Below are positions 35,962-44,250 of a DNA stretch of 64,000 nucleotides, one piece after another. Origin of the DNA: Prado023 sp963736425 (GTDB lineage Bacteria > Actinomycetota > Actinomycetes > S36-B12 > CAIYMF01); the NCBI GenBank assembly GCA_963736425.1, contig CAVTOX010000016.1, positions 1 to 64,000 of the forward strand, given 5' to 3'. The notes beneath the pieces are model-generated. The model was not told where the DNA came from. It was given only the letters and a program-made list of their open reading frames with translations, and searched no databases. The first letter of the stretch is position 1. Each line of letters opens with the position of its first letter. The translations under genes were made by a program, and so were the position numbers.

Positions 35962-37074
35962 TCAGGGTCGGATGCTGCTGCGCAGCTCCGTGGTCAGGTT
36001 CACCCCGCCGAACGAGTTGGGCGTGGTGTTGGGCGTCACCGCCGCGACCTGGAGCAGGGCGCCCAGGGCTGCGGGGCTCGCCTCGGAACCAGCGCCGGTG
36101 TACTCGGCGGCGTTCGCCTTCAGGGCGCGGACCGCCGTGCCGACGGTGGCCGGGTACTGCCGGGTCGCGGCCAGGGCGATGGTCATCTGCGCAGTCGCGG
36201 AGATGTCCGGGCCGCTGCCGAATGAGCTGGGTGCGGTGCCCTTGCCCGCGCGAAGGGTCCTGGAGATCCCGGCCAGGAGGGCGTTGCGCGTGCTCACGGA
36301 TCCGACCTGCTTGCCATCCCGGCAGGTGAGCCGGTCGCTCGAGACCCGACGGACCTTGGCCGGCAGCGTCGTGGTCAGGCCGAGGGCGGCCTGCGCGCTG
36401 GCCAGGGCGTTGGCCGGGCCAGCGGGCTGGTAGGGCAGGAGGCCCTGATCCCCTTCGGGTGCCGAACAGCGCAGCTGCGCCGACCGCAGGTACTTGCTCG
36501 CCCTGGCCAGGCGCTTGGCCACCGCTGTGGATCCGGCCTGCGGGCGTAGCGCCGCCATGGCCAGCCCGGTGCTGTTCACGTCGCTCGACCCGCCCTTGTA
36601 GTAGGCGAATCCGCCGTCGGAGTTCTGCAGGGTGCGCAGGTACGCGGTGGCGCGTGCGGCCTGCGTGGTGCGGCCCACTGAGCGCAGTGCCATCGCGGCC
36701 AGGGCGGTGGAGTTGGAGTCCGGGCCGCTGTAGGTGGCCGGGTCGGGGGCGTCGCAGGCGGCGGCGGTGTTCGCGCGGTAGGACTGGAATCCCCCGTTGG
36801 AGCACTGCTGGCCCACGAGCCAGCTCACGGCGCTGCTGGGGACCGACGCCTTGACGGCACGAAGACCGATGATGGCCAGGCCCTGGCGGTAGACGCCGTC
36901 GAAGGTGGGATCGGCGGCGCCGTACAGCCCAGCATCCGTGCTGTCGGCGGTGCGGGACGTGGCCGGAACCTGGGTGGGAGCGGCGGTGGCGGTGCTGGCC
37001 ATGCCCACTGTCAGGGCCAGTGCGGCTGTGATGGTTCCCAGCGTGCGCGCGGCACGGGGGAGGGTGGAGTGCAT
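35962..37074 (-). CDS. Secreted alpha/alpha-toroid (prenyltransferase/transcobalamin-type fold) protein under a B12 riboswitch
   Basis: 370 residues from the ATG at 37072-37074, behind an AGAGGAA ribosome site. A Sec signal peptide is clear: RAARTLGTITAALALTVGM ending ASTATAA near residue 32. The mature part has helical repeats of about 55 residues with the motifs SNGGFQSYR, NSDGGFAYYKGG and PNSFGG, each preceded by a helix with LAxxAL; these G-G-F turns are typical of the squalene-cyclase/prenyltransferase toroid. The same fold is used by intrinsic factor and transcobalamin to bind vitamin B12. Because the leader contains a cobalamin riboswitch, I infer an extracellular cobalamin- or corrinoid-binding role rather than terpene cyclisation; no DxDD acid motif is seen. 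Confidence 0.8.
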   Translation of the reverse strand: MHSTLPRAARTLGTITAALALTVGMASTATAAPTQVPATSRTADSTDAGLYGAADPTFDGVYRQGLAIIGLRAVKASVPSSAVSWLVGQQCSNGGFQSYRANTAAACDAPDPATYSGPDSNSTALAAMALRSVGRTTQAARATAYLRTLQNSDGGFAYYKGGSSDVNSTGLAMAALRPQAGSTAVAKRLARASKYLRSAQLRCSAPEGDQGLLPYQPAGPANALASAQAALGLTTTLPAKVRRVSSDRLTCRDGKQVGSVSTRNALLAGISRTLRAGKGTAPSSFGSGPDISATAQMTIALAATRQYPATVGTAVRALKANAAEYTGAGSEASPAALGALLQVAAVTPNTTPNSFGGVNLTTELRSSIRP

Positions 37075-37096
37075 TCGCAGGTGTTCCTCTCGATGA

Positions 37097-37120
37097 GCGG
37101 GCCCGAAGCCTGGGGCCCGC
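37097..37120 (-). promoter_or_regulatory. Hairpin between riboswitch and ribosome site, candidate expression platform
   Basis: GCGGGCCC and GGGCCCGC form a perfect eight-base-pair stem with an eight-base loop, ending 22 bases before the start codon of the secreted protein. It lies between the aptamer and the ribosome site, where the switching element is expected. Whether it stops transcription or blocks ribosome access is not shown by the sequence. Confidence 0.5.
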
Positions 37121-37194
37121 CCACACGAGCGGCCCAATGGGCGCACCGCGTGGATGGGCTCCGAGCCGTAGACCTCGACGGTGGAGCCGCTCGC

Positions 37195-37320
37195 GTCCGT
37201 CAGGTGCTCCGACTTCCGGCCCAAGGGCCGTTCACGGTTGCGGGTCAGCGCCGGAATCCCACCGGCTTCCCCTGAACTTCGGACGAGTTCGGTACCCGGA
37301 ACCTACCCGACGTCGACGGC
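37195..37320 (-). promoter_or_regulatory. Cobalamin (B12) riboswitch aptamer
   Basis: On the minus strand the leader contains GGGGAAGCCGGTGGGATTCC, then GCGCTGACCCGCAACCGTGA, then GAAGTCGGAGCACCTGAC. These are the conserved aptamer blocks in the right order: the AAGCCGGTG..TCCGGC stem, the CUGACCCGCAACCGU core and the 3' B12 box (AAGUCGGAGxACCUG). The block order and spacing are textbook for the class; outer stem limits are approximate. It controls the secreted alpha-toroid gene, whose start lies about 120 bases downstream. Confidence 0.88.
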
Positions 37321-37323
37321 ACC

Positions 37324-37352
37324 TTGACACCCGGGTTGCGTCGGCGTAGTAC
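37324..37352 (+). promoter_or_regulatory. Sigma70-like promoter of the aldolase gene
   Basis: TTGACA at 37324-37329 and TAGTAC at 37347-37352 are separated by 17 bases and lie 32 bases before the aldolase GTG start. The -35 box is perfect. It sits back to back with the riboswitch transcript on the other strand. Confidence 0.55.
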
Positions 37353-37383
37353 GGAAGTGACGTGATGAGAAGGATGTGGACTC

Positions 37384-38271
37384 GTGAACACCGAACAGTT
37401 CCAGAAGATCAGGACCGCCCAGGGGTTCATCGCGGCGCTGGACCAGAGCGGCGGCAGCACCCCGAAGGCCCTGAGGCTCTACGGAGTGGACGAGTCGGCC
37501 TACTCCGGCGACGCCGAGATGTTCGACCGGATCCACCAGATGCGCACCCGGATCATCACCAGTCCCGCGTTCACCGGGGAGCGGATCCTCGGCTCGATCC
37601 TCTTCGAGATGACGATGGACCGTCAGATCATGGGCATGGGTGCCGCTGAGTACCTGTGGCAGGAGAAGGACGTCGTGCCCTTCCTGAAGGTCGACAAGGG
37701 ATTGGCCGAGGAGGTCGACGGGGCGCAGGTCATGAAGCCGATGCCCGACCTGGATTCGGTCATGGCCAAGGCGATCTCCCACGGGGTGTTCGGCACGAAG
37801 ATGCGCTCGGTCATCAAGCTGGGCAATCAGGCCGGTGTGGCGGCCGTCGTGAGCCAGCAGTTCGAGGTCGGCCGGCACATCATCGGCGCCGGCCTGGTGC
37901 CGATCATCGAGCCTGAGGTCGACATCCACAGCCCGGAGAAGGCGCAGGCCGAGGTCCTGCTCAAGGCCGCACTCCAGGCCGAGATCGAGCAGCTCGGTGC
38001 CGACGAGTTCATCATGCTCAAGCTCACGTTGCCGGAGCAGGACGACTTCTACGCCGAGCTCGTGGAGCATCCCAACGTGCTGCGCGTGGTCGCGCTGTCC
38101 GGTGGGTACTCCCGGGCGGAGGCCAACGAGTTGCTCGCGCGCAACCACGGGGTGGTGGCCAGCTTCTCCCGGGCCCTGACCGAGGGCCTGACCGCGCAAC
38201 AGGGCGAGGCGGAGTTCGACGCCGCCCTGGATGCATCGATCGAGAGCATCTTCCAGGCGTCGATCACCTGA
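37384..38271 (+). CDS. Class I fructose-bisphosphate aldolase
   Basis: 295 residues from a GTG behind an AGAAGGA site. The N-terminus (GFIAALDQSGGSTPKALRLY) with its Asp, and FLKVDKGL, are the class I aldolase pattern; the Schiff-base lysine is most likely the one in FIMLKLTLPEQ near residue 205, and SGGYSRAEAN near 240 binds phosphate. It cleaves fructose-1,6-bisphosphate to dihydroxyacetone phosphate and glyceraldehyde-3-phosphate without metal. It is a stand-alone gene; many actinobacteria also carry a class II enzyme elsewhere. Confidence 0.9.
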   Translation: MNTEQFQKIRTAQGFIAALDQSGGSTPKALRLYGVDESAYSGDAEMFDRIHQMRTRIITSPAFTGERILGSILFEMTMDRQIMGMGAAEYLWQEKDVVPFLKVDKGLAEEVDGAQVMKPMPDLDSVMAKAISHGVFGTKMRSVIKLGNQAGVAAVVSQQFEVGRHIIGAGLVPIIEPEVDIHSPEKAQAEVLLKAALQAEIEQLGADEFIMLKLTLPEQDDFYAELVEHPNVLRVVALSGGYSRAEANELLARNHGVVASFSRALTEGLTAQQGEAEFDAALDASIESIFQASIT

Positions 38272-38327
38272 GCGGACGCTCGGGGCGTTCTTGCGACCGA
38301 CCATCGAACCGGGGGATCGAGGGGACG

Positions 38328-39853
38328 TCAGGCGCTCGCAGCGCGACTTCGACTGACGGTGTCGACCAGGGCCTCGATGCGCTCCCCGGCAGCCAGTCCG
38401 ACGAGTACCCCGAGCGCGATGCCGACCATGGTCGCGCCGGCGGTGACCAGGGAGGCGGTGCCGTCGATGCGTTCGTCGCCGAGGTACTTGGCGACTCCGA
38501 CGAGCCCCAGGGCTCCCGGGATGAGCAGCCAGAACGCCGGCAGGAAGCTGACCAGGGTGGGCGGCCCGGACTTCTGGGTGGCGGCGAACATCGCGACCGG
38601 GGTCATCACCAGGGCGCCGAAGAACGCCGACAGGACCCCGCCGAAGAACAGCCCGCCGATGACCTGTCCGGCGTAGGCGACGTAGAGCACGAGGATGATC
38701 CAGCCCATGGAGGCGGGTCGGGCGCAGTGGTGCACGACGGCACCGACGCCGAACACGGCCACGCCCAGCCATGGCGCGTAGGGGCCCAGGGGTTGGGAGG
38801 CGACCTCGGCCAGGCCGTCGCCGGACCCGCCCACGAGCTGGGCGCCGGCGAGGACACCCAGGGCGAGCAGCACCAGTTGCATGCCGCCGGCGGCCAGGCG
38901 CCCGGCGCCGGAGATCATCTGCCCGGTGGACAGCTCGATGACGGCGGTGGTGAGCAGGGCGCCGGGCAGGAAGGTGACCAGCGGGGCCACCAGGGCGGGA
39001 AGTCCGCCGATGTCCAAGTCCGTGCGGGCCAGGCTGAACACCGATGCCGAGACGCCGAACGCGCACAACACGGGCAGCAGGACCCTGGTTGTGGGGGTGA
39101 GCCGGTCGGAGCGCATCTGGACGACGCCGATGGCGGCGCCGAGCAGCCCTGCGACCAGCAGGTCGGGCAGGCTGGCGCGCAGCAGCAGTGCCAGTCCGAG
39201 GGTGAGCACGACGTATCCCAGGGCGCGCTGGCCGGGGCGGAATGACGGTGCCATGGTGCGTGCGGCGTGGATCAGGTCCAGGCCGTCCTCGGGGCCGATG
39301 TCACCGCGAGCGGCGGCGTCGACGATGGTGAAGACCTCGTCGATCTGGTCCAGGCGCAGTGGCGTTGGCCGGCTGTGGTGACCGCGGTGTGGACTGCGCC
39401 GTCGCCGGGGACCGAGACGATCAGGGCTGTGGCCAGGACGACGACCTCGGTGCCCTGAACCCCGTTGACCTCCGCCACCTCGGCCAGGCTGGAGCGGACG
39501 TGGGTGACCGGGTCGCCCGAGTCGATCATGGCTTCACCCAGGGCAACCATGAACGTCATGACGTCGGTGCTTGACGCGGTGTGCTGCGCCGGCGGGGGCA
39601 CGAGCCCGCTTCCCTGGGCGGAGGCAGCGGGGCTGCCGGCCCCGGTCGTGCGCGGCTCGGATCGGGCCGCGTCGCGCCGGTGGTGGGTCCACAGCGCCCA
39701 CGTGACGACGGCGATGACGGCGACGGCGATCAGGACCGACGCGAGCGGGATCTCGGAGTCCTGCAGGGCCGGCGCACCGGAGGTCACCGTGGTTCCCGTG
39801 AGCCCGGCCGACTGGTCGAGGACGGCCGACGCGATCCCCAGCCCCGGGGTCAC
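38328..39853 (-). CDS. Threonine/serine exporter ThrE family protein, frameshifted near 39361
   Basis: About 508 residues when repaired. The GTG at 39851-39853 overlaps the M20 amidohydrolase stop by four bases (GTGA). Residues 1-60 hold one membrane helix, then a linker. The N-terminal soluble ThrE domain has VALGEAMIDSGDPVTHVRSS and GTEVVVLATALIVSVPGDG, and the C-terminal half has about ten membrane helices (ALVAPLVTFLPGALLTTAVI, AGATMVGIALGVLVGLAAG). The break lies where TTAGQR should continue into PLRLDQIDEVFTIVDAAARG; one base is missing near 39361. The family exports threonine and serine by proton antiport. Coupling with an amidohydrolase would allow export of released amino acids, which is inference. 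Confidence 0.8.
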
Positions 39854-41088
39854 TGGCCCCCGGCGCTCGGCAGCCAGGTGTGGGCCGCGGCCACCAGGGC
39901 GTTGACCCCGATGGTGAGGGTGGGTTCGATGACCGGCGCGAACAGCGGGGAGTGGTTCGAGGGCAGTGCCGCGGTGCGCAGCGCGATCTCCTCGAAGTCC
40001 GCCGCCCCTTCGAACACGGCCGGGTCCGCGCCGCCGAGCAGCCAGTAGACGCACGGGACGCCGGCGGCGATGGCCAGCAGCCCGACGTCCTCACTGCCGG
40101 TCACCGGGCCCGGGTCGACCACCATCGCCCCGATGCCCTGCAGGGCGGGGCGGGTCCGCTCGACAGCGGCCTGGTCGTTGGAGACGGCGGGGAACGACGA
40201 GGTGAGCTCCACGTCCGGGGGTTTCGGGGCGTCGGAGGCGGCGGCCTCGGCGCGGGCGATCCGCCCGATGGCCGCCACGACCCGGTCGCGCACGTCGACG
40301 GTGAACGTGCGGACGGTGATCAGCAGCTCGGCGTGGTCGGGGATGATGTTCGCCGCGGTGCCGGCCCTCATCATCCCGACGGTGACGACCGCGGTCTCGC
40401 TGCCACCGACCTCACGGGACACCACCGTCTGCAGGCGCATCACGGTGGCTGCGGCCATCACGACCGGGTCGACCGACACCTCCGGGCGCGACCCGTGCGC
40501 CCCGCGTCCGTGCAGCACGATGCGCAGCACGTCCGCGGCGGCGAACGCCGGCCCGGAGCGCAGCCCGATCACCCCGGCGGGGATCGGGGCCACGTGCTGG
40601 CCGAGGACCACGTCCGGGTGACCGAAGCGGTCGAACAGGCCGTCGTCGAGCATCGCCTGGGCCCCGGCCCCGAGCTCCTCGGCCGGTTGGAACACCAGCA
40701 TCAGGGTGCCGGCCCACGACCCGGTGTCCGCGGCCAGCCGCTCGGCGGCCCCGAGCAGGGCGGTCACGTGCATGTCATGGCCGCAGGCGTGCATCACCGG
40801 GACGTCCCCGGACTCGCCGGGTGCCACATCGGTGCTGGCGTAGGGCAGGCCGGTCGCCTCGGCCACCGGCAGGCCGTCCATGTCCGCGCGCAGCAGCGCG
40901 GTCGGCCCGTCGCCGTTGCGCAGGATCCCCACCACCCCGGTGCGGCCCACCCCGGTGGTCACCTCGAACCCGAACCGGGTCAACCAGTCGGCCACGATGC
41001 CCGCGGTCCGGTGCTCGGCGAACCCCAGCTCCGGGTGCGCGTGCAGGTCCCGGTAGATGTTCGCCAGGTCCTCGGCGGTGGATGTCAT
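39850..41088 (-). CDS. M20-family amidohydrolase
   Basis: 412 residues, usual for M20D enzymes. DLHAHPELGFAEHRTA near residue 15 is the family start, LRADMDGLPVAE near 66 and HACGHDMHVTALLG near 98 carry the Cys, His and Asp of the metal site, and LVFQPAEELGAGA near 130 gives the catalytic Glu pair. It cleaves N-acyl or related amide bonds of amino acids (hippurate, N-acetylamino acids or indole conjugates). The ribosome site GAGGAGC precedes the ATG. The stop overlaps the ThrE start. Confidence 0.9.
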   Translation of the reverse strand: MTSTAEDLANIYRDLHAHPELGFAEHRTAGIVADWLTRFGFEVTTGVGRTGVVGILRNGDGPTALLRADMDGLPVAEATGLPYASTDVAPGESGDVPVMHACGHDMHVTALLGAAERLAADTGSWAGTLMLVFQPAEELGAGAQAMLDDGLFDRFGHPDVVLGQHVAPIPAGVIGLRSGPAFAAADVLRIVLHGRGAHGSRPEVSVDPVVMAAATVMRLQTVVSREVGGSETAVVTVGMMRAGTAANIIPDHAELLITVRTFTVDVRDRVVAAIGRIARAEAAASDAPKPPDVELTSSFPAVSNDQAAVERTRPALQGIGAMVVDPGPVTGSEDVGLLAIAAGVPCVYWLLGGADPAVFEGAADFEEIALRTAALPSNHSPLFAPVIEPTLTIGVNALVAAAHTWLPSAGGQ

Positions 41089-41110
41089 CGAAGCTCCTCG
41101 AGTCGGTCGG

Positions 41111-41441
41111 TCATCGGCACACGAAATGGTTGATCTCGGCCCGTCCCGTTGCGGTGACGTCGATCGCGCGGTCCAGATATGACTGGCAGTCGTCGACGTC
41201 GACGGTGACCACCCAGGAGTTCACCGGCTGGCCCGGCTGCGCGACGGGACCGGATCGCGGTACCAGGGCGCCGTCGATGCCGGTTCGCCGGGGATCCCGG
41301 CCATCGGAGCCATCACCGGTCTGAGAAGCCAGAGGCCTGCTCGCCCCATTGATGGAACGTCCAACCGAACAGCGCGCTGTAGAAGGCCCGGATCGCCTCA
41401 GGTCGGCTGGCGTGGATCTCGAAGTGCACGGGTCGCGGCAT
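41111..41441 (-). pseudogene. Remnant of a VOC/glyoxalase-family protein
   Basis: From the ATG at 41439-41441 the first 35 residues (MPRPVHFEIHASRPEAIRAF, then FYSALFGWTFHQWG) are the normal start of a VOC-fold protein. The frame then closes at a TGA near 41317. Reading across two missing bases between 41318 and 41337 gives LWLL then RTGDGSDGRDPRRTGIDGAL and VNSWVVTVDVDD, again VOC-like. The last 20 residues (ATGRAEINHFVCR) do not contain the expected final strand with its metal-side Glu. Unlike the other broken genes, the 3' end itself looks decayed, so I call it a pseudogene; an N-terminal metal-side His is still present. Confidence 0.55.
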
Positions 41442-41489
41442 GTCCCGACGCTACTGGGGCCGCATGGCCGACGTCGATGGCAGAGTGCG

Positions 41490-42302
41490 TCAGGCGGGAG
41501 CCTGTTCGCGGGCCCATACCCGGAAGTCGCTGAGGAAGTTGGGCCCGAAGCTCGTGGCGATCGCCACGTCAGCAGCATCGCGACCCCGCGCGATCAGGAT
41601 CCGGCCCGTCATGGGGTGCAGGTTGCGCGGGTCCACTGTGAACCATCGGCCGTCGAGGTAGACCTCGAACCAGCCCGAGAAGTCCATCGGCTCCTCGGGT
41701 GTCGCCAGCTCGACTCCGGCGACGTATCCGGTGCAGTAGCGCGCGGGGATGTTCAGGGCCCGGCAGAACGCCATCCCGAGATGGGCGTAGTCGCGGCACA
41801 CCCCGTGGCCCTCCTGGTAGGCGTCCCAGGCGGTCTTGCTGGGCCGGGCCCACTCGTAGCCGAAGGTGATGTGGTCGTGGACCCACTGGTTGATTGCCTG
41901 GACGCGGGGCCAACCCGGCTCGGCACTGCCGAAGAGGTCCCAGGCCAGGTCGGCAAGTCGGTCGCTGTCGGCGTAGCGGCTGGGCAGCAGGTAGACCAGC
42001 GCATCCTCGGGCAGGTCCTCCACCGCATGCTGCCGCCCTGTGGAGGGGACTTCGTCAGGCAGGCCGCGGTCACTGATCTCGGTATCGGCGCGGATCTGGA
42101 AGGTGCCTGCTGGCGCGGTGACCCGGTTGCACCAGTTGCCGAAGGAATCGCGGTACGAGGTGAACGGGGTCGAAGGTGAGGTGATCATCGTGTCAGGTGC
42201 CAACAGATCCGAGGACCGGCTGTAGTGCACATTGAGGACGACGATCATCGGAGTGGACTGCTCCAACTCGAACGTCAGCTGGTACCCGATCCGGATCCGC
42301 AT
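41490..42302 (-). CDS. Transglutaminase-like protein
   Basis: 270 residues. An N-terminal beta region (residues 1-100) is followed by the transglutaminase core: WPRVQAINQWVHDHITFGYE near residue 130, EGHGVCRDYAHLGMAFCRAL near 165 with the candidate nucleophile Cys, and FSGWFEVYLDGRWFTVDPRN near 213 with the Asp. The usual catalytic His two residues before Trp is replaced by Ser-Gly, so activity is doubtful or another residue serves. Proteins of this type often sit near proteasome or cyanophycin-like ligase genes, which are not seen here. The GGAGG ribosome site directly abuts the ATG. Confidence 0.8.
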   Translation of the reverse strand: MRIRIGYQLTFELEQSTPMIVVLNVHYSRSSDLLAPDTMITSPSTPFTSYRDSFGNWCNRVTAPAGTFQIRADTEISDRGLPDEVPSTGRQHAVEDLPEDALVYLLPSRYADSDRLADLAWDLFGSAEPGWPRVQAINQWVHDHITFGYEWARPSKTAWDAYQEGHGVCRDYAHLGMAFCRALNIPARYCTGYVAGVELATPEEPMDFSGWFEVYLDGRWFTVDPRNLHPMTGRILIARGRDAADVAIATSFGPNFLSDFRVWAREQAPA

Positions 42303-42371
42303 CCTCCACCGCCTGCCTGCGATTGTTCCACGGTTGGCTGCGGTCGGCTTCCGGCGAGATGCCCGATCCCG

Positions 42372-43505
42372 TCAGTCGCCGAGCCCGGTGCCGACCTTGC
42401 GGGCAGCCGCGACCAGGTCGTGATCTGCGGGCACGAGCTTGACCTTGCCGGCGACCTCGGTCAGCGGCACCGGCACGGTGGTCTCACCCCGGGCGGCGAC
42501 CATGTAGCCGTACTCGCCCTGGGCCACGAGGTCGGCAGCGGCGGCTCCGAGACGGGTGGCGAGCAACCGGTCGGCGGCGCACGGCGCCCCGCCTCGCTGC
42601 ACGTAGCCCAGGATGGTCACGCGCGTCTCCAGGCCCGTCGCGGCCTCCAGCTCGCGGGCAAGGCGGAAGGTGTGCTCGCGCTGGGAGTCCTCCACATGGG
42701 CCAGGTGGGCCTTCGCCGCCCGCGAGGACTCGGGCGTCTTGGCGGCCTTCACCAGGAGCCGGGCGGCCTCGTAGTCGGCGGTGTCGTCGGCGTCGCGCGC
42801 ACCCTCAGCGACCGCGACCACACTGAAGGAGCTGCCTCGCGCGGTACGGGCCCGGATGGTCTCGGCGATCCTCTCGACCGAGTAGGGGATCTCGGGGATC
42901 AGGATGACGTCCGCCCCTCCGGCGAGCCCGGAGGCCAGGGTGAGCCACCCGGCCCGGTGGCCCATGACCTCGGTGAGGATGATCCGGTGGTGGCTGTGCG
43001 CCGTGCTGTGGACGCGGTCGATGGCCTCCGTGGCGATCTCGGTGGCGGTGGCGAATCCGAAGCTGGTGTCCGTGCCGACGATGTCGTTGTCGATCGTCTT
43101 GGGCAGGGTGAGGACGTTCAGGCCGGCGGCCTGCAGGCGCAGGGCGTTCTTCGCCGTTCCCCCACCGCCGATGACGATCAGACCGTCCAACCCCTCCTTC
43201 TCGTAGTTCGCCACCACGGTGGGGACCATGTCGCGGACCTCGCCGTCGACGTCCATGCGATGCACCTTGTCCCGGCTCGTGCCCAGGATGGTTCCTCCGC
43301 GTGTGAGGATCCCGGACAGCGCAGCGCTGTCCAGTGGCACGTGCCGGTTCTGCGCGAGCCCGGTGATGCCGTCGCGGAACCCGACCAGTTCCATTCCGTA
43401 GTGGCCGATCGCTGTCTTGCCCACTCCGCGGATCGCAGCGTTGAGCCCCGGGCTGTCACCACCGGCAGTCAGGATGCCGATCCGCTTGGCCTTCTTGCGC
43501 GACAC
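42372..43505 (-). CDS. 6-phosphofructokinase (group III type)
   Basis: 377 residues from the GTG at 43503-43505, with a TTG three bases upstream as alternative. ILTAGGDSPGLNAAIRG near residue 10 binds the nucleotide, LPKTIDNDIVGTDTSFGF near 133 holds the catalytic Asp, EVMGHRAGWLTLASGLA and PEIPYS bind the sugar phosphate. The Lys of PKTIDND is typical of PPi-dependent or mixed-type enzymes, but actinobacterial ATP enzymes also carry it, so the phosphate donor is open. The motif normally written GGDGS or GGEGT reads IGGGGTAKNA: the Mg-side acidic residue is Gly. The enzyme makes fructose-1,6-bisphosphate in glycolysis. Confidence 0.88.
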   Translation of the reverse strand: MSRKKAKRIGILTAGGDSPGLNAAIRGVGKTAIGHYGMELVGFRDGITGLAQNRHVPLDSAALSGILTRGGTILGTSRDKVHRMDVDGEVRDMVPTVVANYEKEGLDGLIVIGGGGTAKNALRLQAAGLNVLTLPKTIDNDIVGTDTSFGFATATEIATEAIDRVHSTAHSHHRIILTEVMGHRAGWLTLASGLAGGADVILIPEIPYSVERIAETIRARTARGSSFSVVAVAEGARDADDTADYEAARLLVKAAKTPESSRAAKAHLAHVEDSQREHTFRLARELEAATGLETRVTILGYVQRGGAPCAADRLLATRLGAAAADLVAQGEYGYMVAARGETTVPVPLTEVAGKVKLVPADHDLVAAARKVGTGLGD

Positions 43506-43619
43506 CAACGCACCTCATCTCGCTCGGGACTGGCGTGCGTCATTGTGTCGGGGTACCGCGGTTCGACCAAGTCCTGCTCGTTACGTTCGTGTTGCGCCCG
43601 GCCCGACCCGACGGGGGCG

Positions 43620-44207
43620 TCAGCTGCAGGCGCGCACGAAGGGCAGGACGCGGCTCCACAGCATCTCGGTGCCGACGGGGTCGTACTCCTCGGGCAGTGA
43701 CGGGTCGCTGAACAGGTGCCCGGTGCCGGGGTAGTCGAACACCTCAAGGGTGCCGCCGGCTGCCTGCACCTCGACCACGGCCTGATCGATCATGTCCTGC
43801 TCGCGCCACGGGTCGTCGAGGGTGGCATGCGTCTGGGCCGGCACTCCTGCTGGCCACCGCGCATCGGCGCCGAAGGCTGAGGCGGGCAGGGCGCCGGCGA
43901 TCATGAGGACCCCGGACACCGCGCGCTGGGTGGCGATGTGCACGGCCATCACGCACCCGAGCGAGAAGCCCGCGGACACGAACCCGTCGGGCAGGTCGGC
44001 CACCGCCTCCCGTGCGCGGCGCATGAGCTCGGCATGCCCGAGCTCCTCCTCCGCGAAGGCCATGGCCGGCTCGTAGTCGTCGAAGGTGCGACCCTCGTAG
44101 AGGTCCACCACGAGCACGTCGTGACCGTCCCGGCGCAGCCGCTCAGCGGCGTCGAGCACACCGGGGCGGATGCCGAGCACGGAGGGGAACAGCGCGACCG
44201 TCGTCAT
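43620..44207 (-). CDS. Dienelactone hydrolase family protein
   Basis: 195 residues of alpha/beta-hydrolase type. VLVVDLYEGRTFDDYEPA near residue 32 is the family stretch. The nucleophile elbow reads GFSLGC near residue 80, with Ser in place of the Cys of classical dienelactone hydrolase. FDYPGTGHLFSD near residue 160 contains the catalytic His; an Asp is expected in between. An esterase-like activity is likely; substrate unknown. The TTG four codons upstream is an alternative start, as neither has a clear ribosome site. Confidence 0.8.
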   Translation of the reverse strand: MTTVALFPSVLGIRPGVLDAAERLRRDGHDVLVVDLYEGRTFDDYEPAMAFAEEELGHAELMRRAREAVADLPDGFVSAGFSLGCVMAVHIATQRAVSGVLMIAGALPASAFGADARWPAGVPAQTHATLDDPWREQDMIDQAVVEVQAAGGTLEVFDYPGTGHLFSDPSLPEEYDPVGTEMLWSRVLPFVRACS

Positions 44208-44250
44208 GGCCGGAGTCAAGCACCACGTGGCTCGCCCTGTCGACCAGGGC

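Noticed and set aside
35962..37074. Squalene-hopene or terpene cyclase
   Set aside because: Secreted, too short, no DxDD motif, and controlled by a B12 riboswitch.
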